This document shows positions 8,230 to 16,345 of a stretch of 64,000 nucleotides of DNA, in pieces. Source of the stretch: Inquilinus sp. KBS0705 (GTDB taxonomy: Bacteria; Bacteroidota; Bacteroidia; Sphingobacteriales; Sphingobacteriaceae). The notes below the pieces were generated by a model. It was not told where the DNA came from. It worked only from the letters and a program-made list of their open reading frames with translations, and searched no databases. The stretch spans positions 310,001 to 374,000 of the forward strand of contig VCCI02000003.1 in NCBI GenBank assembly GCA_005938025.2, in the 5' to 3' direction. Position 1 is the first letter of the stretch. Each line of letters starts with the position of its first letter. A program made the position numbers and the translations under genes.

Positions 8230-9324
8230 ATGAACATTACCTACCTTAACCAAACCCTACGTATACTATTGCTTTTCGTATTGGTATTTGGTGTGCTGTA
8301 TTTTGCGGCCGTTGTACTAATTCCGTTAACGTTTGGCGCGGTGCTGGCCATGTTGCTTTTACCTTTATGCCATTGGCTGCAAAGTAAGGGCATGGCTAAC
8401 GGCCCGGCTTCCATACTAAGCCTGGTGGCTTTGTTGCTGGTAGTAACAGGGGTTATAGCCCTACTGCAATATCAAATAAGCGATCTGGCAAATGATCTGA
8501 CTAAAATAGAGCAAAGGGTAGATAGTATTGTTGCCACGCTTAAAACCTATGTAAAACAGCATTTTGGGATATCATACGGGCAGCAGCAAAAAATTATCAA
8601 ACAGCAGCAAGACGGCGGTATGGAAAAGGTAACCGGCATAATTACCATAATAATAGGCAAACTGGCCGGAATTATTGTTGATACTATACTGGTATTGGTT
8701 TATACCTTCCTGTTTATATATTACCGGTCGCACTTTAAAAAATTCATTTTACGATTATTTAAACCCGATAACCGCCCCGAAACCGAAAAGGTGTTGGACG
8801 ATGCCAGCAGCGTAACGCAGCATTACTTAGGTGGCTTGGGTATGATGATAGTTTTGCTGTGGGTTATGTATGGCATTGGCTTTACCATAGCGGGCGTAAA
8901 CAACGCCATATTTTTTGCCATACTATGCGGTATACTGGAACTGGTGCCTTTTGCGGGCAACATTACCGGTACATCTATAACTGTATTATATGCGCTGGCG
9001 CAAAGCGGCGATAGCCGTATAGTAATAGGTGTTATTATTACTTATGCTTTTGTACAACTGATACAAACCTATATACTGGAGCCCCTGGTGGTGGGCGACA
9101 GGCTAAATATAAATCCCTTATTTACCATATTGATAATTGTAGTAGGCGAAGCCGTTTGGGGCATCCCGGGTATGATATTGGCCGTGCCCATCTTAGGCAT
9201 ATTTAAAATAGTTTGCGACCACGTGGAACCACTAAAAGATTATGGGTTTTTAATAGGGCCGCCAAAAGAGAAAAAAGGTGGGCAGGGTAATTTTATTACC
9301 CGCATGTTAAAAAAAAGCAAGTAA
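8230..9324 (+). CDS. AI-2E family transporter (UPF0118/PerM)
   Basis: A 364-residue integral membrane protein. Two hydrophobic segments lie at the N-terminus, followed by a soluble charged stretch at about residues 80-140 (KIEQRVDSIVATLKTYVKQH), then five or six more membrane segments. ELVPFAGNITGTSITVLYAL and QTYILEPLVVGDRLNINPL are the conserved family signatures. Members have been linked to autoinducer-2 export, sodium/proton antiport or general permease function; the substrate here is unknown. It follows the small 7980 gene closely. Confidence 0.9.
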   Translation: MNITYLNQTLRILLLFVLVFGVLYFAAVVLIPLTFGAVLAMLLLPLCHWLQSKGMANGPASILSLVALLLVVTGVIALLQYQISDLANDLTKIEQRVDSIVATLKTYVKQHFGISYGQQQKIIKQQQDGGMEKVTGIITIIIGKLAGIIVDTILVLVYTFLFIYYRSHFKKFILRLFKPDNRPETEKVLDDASSVTQHYLGGLGMMIVLLWVMYGIGFTIAGVNNAIFFAILCGILELVPFAGNITGTSITVLYALAQSGDSRIVIGVIITYAFVQLIQTYILEPLVVGDRLNINPLFTILIIVVGEAVWGIPGMILAVPILGIFKIVCDHVEPLKDYGFLIGPPKEKKGGQGNFITRMLKKSK

Positions 9325-9470
9325 CTATCAGGTTAAAAAGCTTCTGAGCGCTGCTATGGCCTAATTAACATTAATTTTATAACTATACGTTGTAAAAATA
9401 ATACGCTGCTATAACAAAATTATAGTATTTTCATCCTTGTTGTGTTTACTGGTTTATTTTAACAAACTAT

Positions 9471-12197
9471 ATGGGGAAACTTTACTTCGCGTATTTTTTT
9501 ATACTATCCTTTTTATTTGCGCAGCAGGTTTTTGCCCAGGCACCTGTTATTAAATACCCATCCCCAAAAAGCTTTACAGTAGGCGTTAAAATAAGCACTG
9601 TAGCACCCGCGAGTACAGGCGGTACTGTACCAAACGAGGTATACTCGAAAGTAGTTACTATAGCAGGTAATGGCTTTTATGGTTATAAAGACACCACTGC
9701 CCTGCAAGCTATGTTTGCCAGCCCGCAAAACACAGCTATCGACAAAAATGGCAACATCTACATAGCCGAATCAAACTTTAATACTATCCGTAAAATAACT
9801 GCCGCAGGCGTGGTAAGCACGTTTGCCGGTAACAGCAAGGCAAAAGCCGGGGCAAAAAACGGCCGCGATACAGCCGCACGCTTTAACTATCCGACCGGTG
9901 TTGCTGTTGATAAGGCAGGCAATGTATATGTAGCCGACAGGGGTAATAACATGATCAGGAAAATAACGCCTGACGGTGTGGTGACTACATTGGCGGGTTT
10001 TATAAATGGCGGATCTGATGACGGGCAAGGAACCGCAGCAAGATTTAATCTGCCCTTTGGTATAGCCGTAGATAAGAATGATAATATTTTTGTGGCTGAT
10101 ACTTACAATCAAAAGATAAGGAAGATAACACCAGGTGGATTAGTAAGTACTGTAGCCGGTTCGGGGCAAACAGGCAAAGACAATGGCTCACGCTTTGCTG
10201 CATCATTTAATGTACCGGCTAACCTGGCTGTTGATGATGATGGAAACATTTTTGTGGCTGATCAGAATAACAAGTGTATTCGCAAAATTGCAACTAATGG
10301 TACGGTAAGCTTTTTTACAGATACCATTTACACCGAACCCGTAGGTGTAGCGGTAGATAAACTGAAACGGGTATACCTCACAACTGCTAAAACCTATACT
10401 ATACTACAGTTTAATGCTAACGGGCAGCAGATAGGTAACACGCCATTTTCGGGAAACATATATAAAAACAACGTTGATGGTATAGACACCCTGTCAAGCT
10501 ACAAAGGAAGCATGGGATTGACATTTGATGGGAAGGATAATCTATTAGTGGCTGACCTGCTCAATGGAACTATACGTAAACTTGCGGTTTCCGGCTACCA
10601 AGCAAAACCCCTGTTACCCGATGGCTTAGCTATTAACGGCAAAGGCGAAATTATAGGTACTCCGCTAAAAACAACGCCTTCTGCCACTTATACCATCACA
10701 GCATACAATAATTCCGGATCGGGTAGTGCAAAAATAACCTTGGGCGTAGTTAAAGGCACTCAAGCCATTACATTTAATACACCACCTGCGCTAACCTACG
10801 GCGATAAGGATTCGACGCTTTTGGCAACAAGTACAGATACGCTTATCAAAATTAATTTTGCCAGCAGTAACCCTTCGGTGGCTACCATTGTAAACGGTAA
10901 GGTTCATATTGTTAGCGCGGGTACAACCATAATTACGGCAACCCAGGATGGTAACGTTAATTATGCGCCGGCAACACCCGTTAAACGTACGCTGGTTATA
11001 AACAAAGCTACCTTAACTGTTACCGCGGGCGACATTACCCGTACTTATAAAGACAATAACCCCACGCTTTGGATAAGCTATAAGGGCTATGTAAAAAACC
11101 AGGACAGCACCATACTTATTACAAAGGCGGTAGCCACAACTACGGCTACCAAAGCGTCGGCAGTAGGGGTGTACCCTATAACTGTAAGCGGTGCATCAGC
11201 CAAAAACTATCAGTTTAAATATGTAGCCGGTAAACTAACCGTTTTCCCGGTGCCGGTAATTACGGCAGTTGGTTCAACATCCATAATAAAAGGCGATTCG
11301 GTAATATTAAAGGCAAGCCCGGCAAGCGGTTATGCCTTCCAATGGACGTTTAACGGCGACCCCATATGCGGCGCGACAAAAGCTACCTATGCAGCTAAGC
11401 AAACCGGGGGGTATAATGTAAATATTACGGCTAATGGATACACTACCTATTCGTTATATACCAGTGTATTGGCGCAGCTTTACCTGCCTGCGGACAACTT
11501 TAAATTAAAGCTAACCAGCGTGAGCTGTAAAGGCAGCAACAACGGGTCGATACTGATATCGGCTAATAAAAAGCTTAAATACATTGCAACGGTTACAGGC
11601 AACAGCTTAAATAAGCCGTTCAACTTTACCAGTAGCTTAACTATCCCTAACCTTTCGCCGGGCAATTACTCTATTTGTATAGGGGTTGATGGCGAAATAT
11701 TTTCGCAATGCTTTAAGGTTATCGTAACCGAGCCTAAAGACCTGTCGGTTTACTCTACCGTTAACAAAACCCTTAACAATATTAATTTACAGTTGGATGG
11801 CGGCAGCACATTTAACATTACATTAAACGATGTAAATTATACCACCACCCAAAAAGAGATCACCCTGCCTTTATTGGTCGGTACAAACAAAATAAGGATA
11901 ACAACAGATAACCTGTGCCAGGGTGTAGTTGAAAAAACCATTACGCTAAACGATAAGGTTAAGCCTTTCCCTAACCCGTTCACCAATATTTTATATGTAA
12001 ACATTGGTAACGCTAAAACCAATAAGGTACAGGTTAAAATAGTAAGCGTTTTAGATGGTAAACAAACTTACAGTAACTCATATACCAACAAGTCGGGCAT
12101 ATTAGAGCTTGACCTGTCTGCATTGGCAAATGGGGTGTATTACCTTAGCTTAAACCTTGACGACAAGCAAAGCGGCTATAAAATAATCAAGAAATAA
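9471..12197 (+). CDS. Type IX-secreted NHL-repeat/MBG-domain protein
   Basis: A 908-residue protein with a signal peptide ending VFAQ. About residues 80-380 are NHL-type repeats: units such as AIDKNGNIYIAESNFNTIRKI, AVDKAGNVYVADRGNNMIRK and AVDKNDNIFVADTYNQKIRK recur and should build a beta-propeller. A linker with putative-Ig character follows, then MBG-like domains (about 430-590; ITFNTPPALTYGDKDS, KATLTVTAGDITRTYKDNNP), an Ig-like unit (594-670), and at 834 a PNPF motif opening the C-terminal type A sorting domain that ends in GYKIIKK. The protein should be exported through the type IX system and anchored or released at the surface. Its last base is shared with the ATG of the next gene. 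Confidence 0.9.
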   Translation: MGKLYFAYFFILSFLFAQQVFAQAPVIKYPSPKSFTVGVKISTVAPASTGGTVPNEVYSKVVTIAGNGFYGYKDTTALQAMFASPQNTAIDKNGNIYIAESNFNTIRKITAAGVVSTFAGNSKAKAGAKNGRDTAARFNYPTGVAVDKAGNVYVADRGNNMIRKITPDGVVTTLAGFINGGSDDGQGTAARFNLPFGIAVDKNDNIFVADTYNQKIRKITPGGLVSTVAGSGQTGKDNGSRFAASFNVPANLAVDDDGNIFVADQNNKCIRKIATNGTVSFFTDTIYTEPVGVAVDKLKRVYLTTAKTYTILQFNANGQQIGNTPFSGNIYKNNVDGIDTLSSYKGSMGLTFDGKDNLLVADLLNGTIRKLAVSGYQAKPLLPDGLAINGKGEIIGTPLKTTPSATYTITAYNNSGSGSAKITLGVVKGTQAITFNTPPALTYGDKDSTLLATSTDTLIKINFASSNPSVATIVNGKVHIVSAGTTIITATQDGNVNYAPATPVKRTLVINKATLTVTAGDITRTYKDNNPTLWISYKGYVKNQDSTILITKAVATTTATKASAVGVYPITVSGASAKNYQFKYVAGKLTVFPVPVITAVGSTSIIKGDSVILKASPASGYAFQWTFNGDPICGATKATYAAKQTGGYNVNITANGYTTYSLYTSVLAQLYLPADNFKLKLTSVSCKGSNNGSILISANKKLKYIATVTGNSLNKPFNFTSSLTIPNLSPGNYSICIGVDGEIFSQCFKVIVTEPKDLSVYSTVNKTLNNINLQLDGGSTFNITLNDVNYTTTQKEITLPLLVGTNKIRITTDNLCQGVVEKTITLNDKVKPFPNPFTNILYVNIGNAKTNKVQVKIVSVLDGKQTYSNSYTNKSGILELDLSALANGVYYLSLNLDDKQSGYKIIKK

Positions 12198-12883
12198 TGA
12201 AGCGTATATTAACCATAGCGGTTGTATTATTAATTGCAGCATGTGCTAAAAAAGTGGAGGTAAAGCAACAAATAGCGCCCGATAAAACCGACCTGGTGAA
12301 GCCGCTTAAAGACCTTACCTGTAACAACGGCACGGTAATATCGGCTACCGAAAGTTCGGTTGTATTTGAGTGGAACAGGGCCGCGAATAACGATAGTTAC
12401 GAGTTAACGGTAACCAACCTGCTTACCCAAAAAATAATTAAACAACAAGCCACTACAACCACAGCTACGCTTACTTTACAGCGCAATACACCATACTCGT
12501 GGTATGTAACCGGTAAGTACAATAAAACCCTGGCCCTAACCCAAAGCGATACCTGGAAGTTTTATAATGCAGGTGCTGGCACTGTAAGCTATGCACCGTT
12601 CCCGGCCGAGATAATTGCACCAACCTTTGGGCAGATATTAAGCCCGGCAAGCGGCAAAATAAACCTTAAATGGAAAGGCAGCGCTGTTGATAATAATATT
12701 GTAAGCTATACGGTATACTTTGGCCCTAAAAGCAGCCCGGATGTGTTTAGAGACCAGCTTACCGACCAGTTTATTAATGATGTAGTGGTAAGTAAAGGTA
12801 CTACCTACTATTGGCGTATAGTTACCGTTGATACCAATGGAAACACCTCCGACTCGGGTATAAAAAACTTTTTTATTAAGTAA
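12197..12883 (+). CDS. Lipoprotein with fibronectin III-like domains
   Basis: This encodes 228 residues. The signal peptide ends at a lipobox with the lipidated Cys16 (LLIAAC). Two beta-sandwich units follow: about residues 38-120 (VVFEWNRAANNDSYELTV, TPYSWYVTGKYN) and 135-228 (INLKWKGSAVDNNIVSYTVYFG, TYYWRIVTVDTNGNTSDS), both with the W...Y...YYWR pattern of fibronectin III/SusE-like folds. Its ATG shares one base with the stop of the NHL protein (TAATG), so the two are translationally coupled and probably work together at the cell surface. Ligand unknown. Confidence 0.82.
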   Translation: MKRILTIAVVLLIAACAKKVEVKQQIAPDKTDLVKPLKDLTCNNGTVISATESSVVFEWNRAANNDSYELTVTNLLTQKIIKQQATTTTATLTLQRNTPYSWYVTGKYNKTLALTQSDTWKFYNAGAGTVSYAPFPAEIIAPTFGQILSPASGKINLKWKGSAVDNNIVSYTVYFGPKSSPDVFRDQLTDQFINDVVVSKGTTYYWRIVTVDTNGNTSDSGIKNFFIK

Positions 12884-12886
12884 TAG

Positions 12887-13831
12887 CTATTTCTTGGCTA
12901 TACCTTCTACGTGTAAAGATATGGTACTGGCATGCGGTATGCCCAGTGTTGAACCCGGTATAACCTTTAAGTACAGTTTTAAATAACTATTCATAATACC
13001 GGTTGACATGCGGATGTAGGTAGCAAGAAAATCGGTATCCAGGCCTACCAACGGTATACGGTAATACATTTTACCTTTATCATCTACATAAACCGAAAAG
13101 GAATAGTAAAAATCTTTATAAGCATTTTTTATAGTAATGTTAAAAGTAGGATCAAGGTAATCATCGGCTGTGCTGTAGTTATTATCCAGGTAGTTGGGTT
13201 TGGTTACACGCTTTGTTATGGTAATATCCGGGCTTTTGCTGATGAGCTGAACCACTTGTTGTGCTGCAAAGGCTTTTTTATAATCTGCATGTGCTTTTGC
13301 AGCCAGGGCCTTAATAAACAGGCTATCTTTATGTGTTACCCGTTTTAGCAACGAGGTGTCTTCCTTTAACTTATTTTTGATAAACCCTTCCGAGTAAAAT
13401 AACATGGTCACCCTCGATCCGTTAATATTCATCGAATCGTTTTTGGCTTCAAGCAATTCAAGCACCAGGCTATCCTTACTCATTTTCTTCATCCGCAAAA
13501 ACGAGCGCGCCGTGTTAAATACCGAATCGGTACCCAGCGATAGGGGGAAGTTAAGGAACTGTTTTTTTACCGGGCTATACAATGCTGCCGAATCTTCAGA
13601 TACAAAACGCAGTTTCCACTCGGGTTGCAGGTGGTAGCCATACTCGTTAAACGACAGGCCGTTCTTTTGCCGCCTCGCCACCTCAATAAACGTAATTCCC
13701 TGTATGCTTTTAAACGATATAATGGGTTTTTCGCCATGCCCCGGCCCGGGTGGGCGGCTGCAATTTGTTAACAAAACAATAGCAAAAGCCAAAAGGATAA
13801 ATAGTAACGGTCGTTGATAATTTAACGGCAT
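12887..13831 (-). CDS. Uncharacterised lipoprotein
   Basis: A 314-residue protein with a hydrophobic N-terminus ending at Cys24 (LLTNC), a plausible though slightly weak lipobox because Asn precedes the Cys. A short proline/glycine run (PPGPGHG) follows. The remainder is mixed charged sequence with probable beta strands (KPNYLDNNYSTADDYLDP, YYSFSVYVDDKGKMYYRIPL) and shows no motif I recognise. It is convergent with the fibronectin lipoprotein, with only three bases between the stops and no visible terminator, so the two transcripts probably overlap. Real gene; function unknown. Confidence 0.75.
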   Translation of the reverse strand: MPLNYQRPLLFILLAFAIVLLTNCSRPPGPGHGEKPIISFKSIQGITFIEVARRQKNGLSFNEYGYHLQPEWKLRFVSEDSAALYSPVKKQFLNFPLSLGTDSVFNTARSFLRMKKMSKDSLVLELLEAKNDSMNINGSRVTMLFYSEGFIKNKLKEDTSLLKRVTHKDSLFIKALAAKAHADYKKAFAAQQVVQLISKSPDITITKRVTKPNYLDNNYSTADDYLDPTFNITIKNAYKDFYYSFSVYVDDKGKMYYRIPLVGLDTDFLATYIRMSTGIMNSYLKLYLKVIPGSTLGIPHASTISLHVEGIAKK

Positions 13832-13877
13832 GCAGCTAAAATATATATTATTTATAAGTGTGTTTAATTTATTTACG

Positions 13878-14603
13878 CTATCCCAGCACCTCCTCTAAAA
13901 CCTCGTGCGATTTAATGTTGCCAAAGCCCTCAATATGCATGGCATAGTACTCCAGCAATTTATTTATCAGGTAACGGCGTTCGTCGTTATTTAGTTTTAC
14001 TTCATCAATAGTGCCAAAATTACTTTGCAAAAGGGTGTAAAAGTTTTTAGTATGCGGCGGCGACAGGTATTGTACGCTATCGGGTTTGTAATTAGTAAAC
14101 ACGCCATCCTTCATGTCAAAATAATTGGCATTTGCGGCTTGCAGTCCATGTGGGTAAAACCCCATATATCGCGTTAGCTGAATTAAAAACAGCAGGTGAA
14201 AGTTAGCCAGCCCGGTGGTTTTATTATCCAGCAATTCAATGGCGTTAAATATAAAATCAAATATATTCTCGTCGGGTGTTTGCTGTTTAACCGCCTTGTA
14301 CAGCACTTCATTTAAAAACATGGCAATACAGCTTTTTACAATATCATAAGGGATGCTTTGCAGGGTGGGCGAGTTCTTAAGTTCGGATATACGCTGAATA
14401 TTCCCCGCGGCTTTATGGTATACTACCATATCTACCAAATGCAGCGGTTGCAGCATATTGCGGCTTATTTTTGCCTTTGGTTTTTTTGCCCCGTTTATGA
14501 TGTATGATTGCAGCCCAAACTTTTCGGTAAATATTTGCACTACAATGCTGCTTTCGCTGTAGTCGGTGGTTTTAAATACAATGCCCCTTGTTTTATGCAG
14601 CAT
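13878..14603 (-). CDS. recO: DNA repair protein RecO
   Basis: A 241-residue protein of the RecFOR pathway, which loads RecA on SSB-coated gaps. The N-terminal OB-fold reads TRGIVFKTTDYSESSIVVQIFTEKFG, a typical RecO start, and is followed by the all-helical C-terminal domain (LHLVDMVVYHKAAGNIQRISEL). Conserved zinc-site cysteines are not evident, which is common in this phylum. It overlaps the 3' end of dgkA by 11 bases and is the last gene of a three-gene minus-strand operon driven by a promoter near 15208. recF is elsewhere in the window (43.3 kb). Confidence 0.92.
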   Translation of the reverse strand: MLHKTRGIVFKTTDYSESSIVVQIFTEKFGLQSYIINGAKKPKAKISRNMLQPLHLVDMVVYHKAAGNIQRISELKNSPTLQSIPYDIVKSCIAMFLNEVLYKAVKQQTPDENIFDFIFNAIELLDNKTTGLANFHLLFLIQLTRYMGFYPHGLQAANANYFDMKDGVFTNYKPDSVQYLSPPHTKNFYTLLQSNFGTIDEVKLNNDERRYLINKLLEYYAMHIEGFGNIKSHEVLEEVLG

Positions 14604-14961
14604 GCTTTAACAACAATAATAGCTTGGGTACAAAAATAATAAGGCCTGTTACCAGCGCAAAAAAGGCGGTAATTAATACAGCGGCCGCGCTGATATCTTT
14701 TACATGCCCGGCCAGTTTATTATATCCCGGCGATACAAGGTCGGTTAAGGTTTCAATGGCGGTATTTAATAACTCGGCCACTAATACCAGCATAATGCAT
14801 AAGGCCACCCACTGCCATTCGTCAACATTTAGTTTTAAAAACCAACCCAAAGCAATGGCCAAAATAGCGGCTACGGTATGTATCCTAAAGTTTTGTTGAG
14901 TATTAAAAGCGTAAGCTATACCCTTAAAGGCAAAGCCAAAACTGCGAATGAGTTTTTTCAT
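14593..14961 (-). CDS. dgkA: Diacylglycerol kinase (DgkA family)
   Basis: A 122-residue membrane enzyme that phosphorylates diacylglycerol or undecaprenol at the inner membrane. It has the N-terminal amphipathic helix (SFGFAFKGIAYAFNTQQNFRIH), three membrane segments, and the signature AELLNTAIETLTDLV containing the catalytic Glu. Length fits the trimeric family. It sits between a small membrane protein (five bases away) and recO (11-base overlap). In Gram-positive relatives this family acts on undecaprenol; which substrate applies here is not decided by sequence. Confidence 0.92.
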   Translation of the reverse strand: MKKLIRSFGFAFKGIAYAFNTQQNFRIHTVAAILAIALGWFLKLNVDEWQWVALCIMLVLVAELLNTAIETLTDLVSPGYNKLAGHVKDISAAAVLITAFFALVTGLIIFVPKLLLLLKHAA

Positions 14962-14966
14962 TGAGG

Positions 14967-15158
14967 TTACTTTTTAGCAAACTGTTTGGCCAATAAAATT
15001 AAAAAGCTGATGCAGCCTGCCAGGCCAAAGCCGGCCGCAGCGCCGCGCATAAAATCCATCCATTTGGCATTGGCCGGTGTGGCATAAAGCTGCCCTATGG
15101 TAAACAATATACCTGCTATCACTAATAATAATATAGTGCGGGTAACCTGGTTCTTCAT
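14967..15158 (-). CDS. Small two-helix membrane protein
   Basis: A 63-residue protein with two hydrophobic segments (about residues 8-26 and 38-57), separated by a polar loop (TPANAKWMDFMRG) and ending in KQFAKK. It is the first gene of the operon with dgkA and recO. No family recognised; the position upstream of dgkA suggests an envelope role, but this is inference. Confidence 0.6.
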   Translation of the reverse strand: MKNQVTRTILLLVIAGILFTIGQLYATPANAKWMDFMRGAAAGFGLAGCISFLILLAKQFAKK

Positions 15159-15207
15159 GTTATCTTATTGCTTTTTTTATGGGTTTAAAGCCAGCCTTAA
15201 CGGTATA

Positions 15208-15215
15208 CAAATATA
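15208..15215 (-). promoter_or_regulatory. -7 element for the small membrane protein-dgkA-recO operon
   Basis: Reading the minus strand gives TATATTTG, a match to TAnnTTTG, 49 bases before the ATG at 15158. No standard -33 is visible at 19-21 bases. Confidence 0.5.
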
Positions 15216-15278
15216 TTTTATTTATGTTAGCAATGGTTAAAACGCGCAACCATAACAGCATTTTACCGTTATACAAAA

Positions 15279-16055
15279 ATGGATCTGAAACTAAACGACA
15301 AAGTAGCCATTGTATTGGCGGCAAGCAAGGGGCTGGGCAAGGCCATAGCGTTGGCTTTATCTGCCGAGGGCGCTAAGGTGATCATTGGATCGAGAGATGA
15401 AACTGAACTTAATACAACTGCCGACGAGATACGACAACAAACCGGCGGCGAAGTTGTAGCTATACCTGTTGATGTAGCCGATGCTAAGCAGGTAAACAAC
15501 TTTATAAAAAAGGCCGGTGAAGCTTTTGGCCATATAGATATTTTATTGAACAATGCAGGAGGCCCTCCTTTTGATAAATTCGAAAACTTTGATGAAGATG
15601 CCTGGCAAAAAGCGTTCGACCTGAATTTGCTGAGCATGGCACGTACCAGCAAATTGGTATTACCTTATATGAAACAGGCAGGCAGCGGGCGAATTATTAA
15701 TATCATCAGTGGTTCGGTTAAATCGGTATTGGCTAATTCGGTATTGTCTACCGCTATGCGGATGGGTGTGGTAGGTATGGCTAAGCTAATGGCCGATGAA
15801 CTGGGGCCTTACAATATCACCGTAAATAATGTTGCGCCGGGGTTGATACTTACCGATCGTATAAAGCACACCATGCCTAAAGATGTTGACCCTGAACAGG
15901 CTATAAAAGATAAGGCTAAAACCATACCCCTGGGCCGCATTGGCAAACCCGAAGAATTGGCCGCCCTTGTAGCATTTTTAGCATCAGAGCAGGCAGCCTA
16001 TATAAGCGGGCAAACCATACAGGTTGATGGCGGCGACGGAAGAAATATTTATTAG
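15279..16055 (+). CDS. SDR-family oxidoreductase with altered active site
   Basis: A 258-residue Rossmann protein. The cofactor motif ASKGLGKAIA stands at about residues 14-23, the structural NNAGG at about 88-92, and VAPGLILTDR at about 187-196, all as in FabG-like reductases. The catalytic YxxxK is missing: aligning GVVGMAK with the usual GLIGFSK places Ser where Tyr is expected and Arg where Lys is expected (STAMR). An alternative SDR subgroup lacks the canonical pair, so the enzyme may have a different chemistry or act as a binding protein. The C-terminus (SGQTIQVDGGDGRNIY) is complete. It is divergent from the dgkA operon. Confidence 0.88.
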   Translation: MDLKLNDKVAIVLAASKGLGKAIALALSAEGAKVIIGSRDETELNTTADEIRQQTGGEVVAIPVDVADAKQVNNFIKKAGEAFGHIDILLNNAGGPPFDKFENFDEDAWQKAFDLNLLSMARTSKLVLPYMKQAGSGRIINIISGSVKSVLANSVLSTAMRMGVVGMAKLMADELGPYNITVNNVAPGLILTDRIKHTMPKDVDPEQAIKDKAKTIPLGRIGKPEELAALVAFLASEQAAYISGQTIQVDGGDGRNIY

Positions 16056-16110
16056 GGCGATTAATTAATAATGTAAATAATTATGCGATTATTAAAAAAC
16101 TTGTCGGCGA

Positions 16111-16140
16111 CCCCTCCCTGCCCTCCCCAGGGAGGGAATA
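16111..16140. repeat. G/C-rich hairpin between convergent genes
   Basis: CCCTCCC (16112-16118) pairs with GGGAGGG (16130-16136) around an 11-base loop. It lies between the SDR and a minus-strand small gene and may act as a terminator, although no T-run follows on the plus strand. It resembles the C-rich modules at 3.7 and 33.9 kb but is not the same sequence. Confidence 0.45.
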
Positions 16141-16144
16141 GTAA

Positions 16145-16336
16145 CTATCCCACCTGTTTTTTGCCTCTTATAGCATTATATAATTTAGGGCCGCGCACTA
16201 TCAAAAATCCAACAACCATTCCTAAAGCAACGCTGCTCCAGGTTTCTTTAGCCGGGTCAACAGTTAATATGCTAAATACCGCAAGCGATATGGCAACAAT
16301 GCCGGCAAATACCAGCAGGTAAATTTTAGCTTTCAT
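16145..16336 (-). CDS. Small membrane protein
   Basis: A 63-residue protein with two hydrophobic stretches (about residues 4-23 and 33-48) and a basic tail (PKLYNAIRGKKQVG). It lies nine bases downstream of the CotH-kinase lipoprotein stop on the same strand and is probably co-transcribed. No family recognised. Confidence 0.55.
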   Translation of the reverse strand: MKAKIYLLVFAGIVAISLAVFSILTVDPAKETWSSVALGMVVGFLIVRGPKLYNAIRGKKQVG

Positions 16337-16345
16337 ATATCAAAG

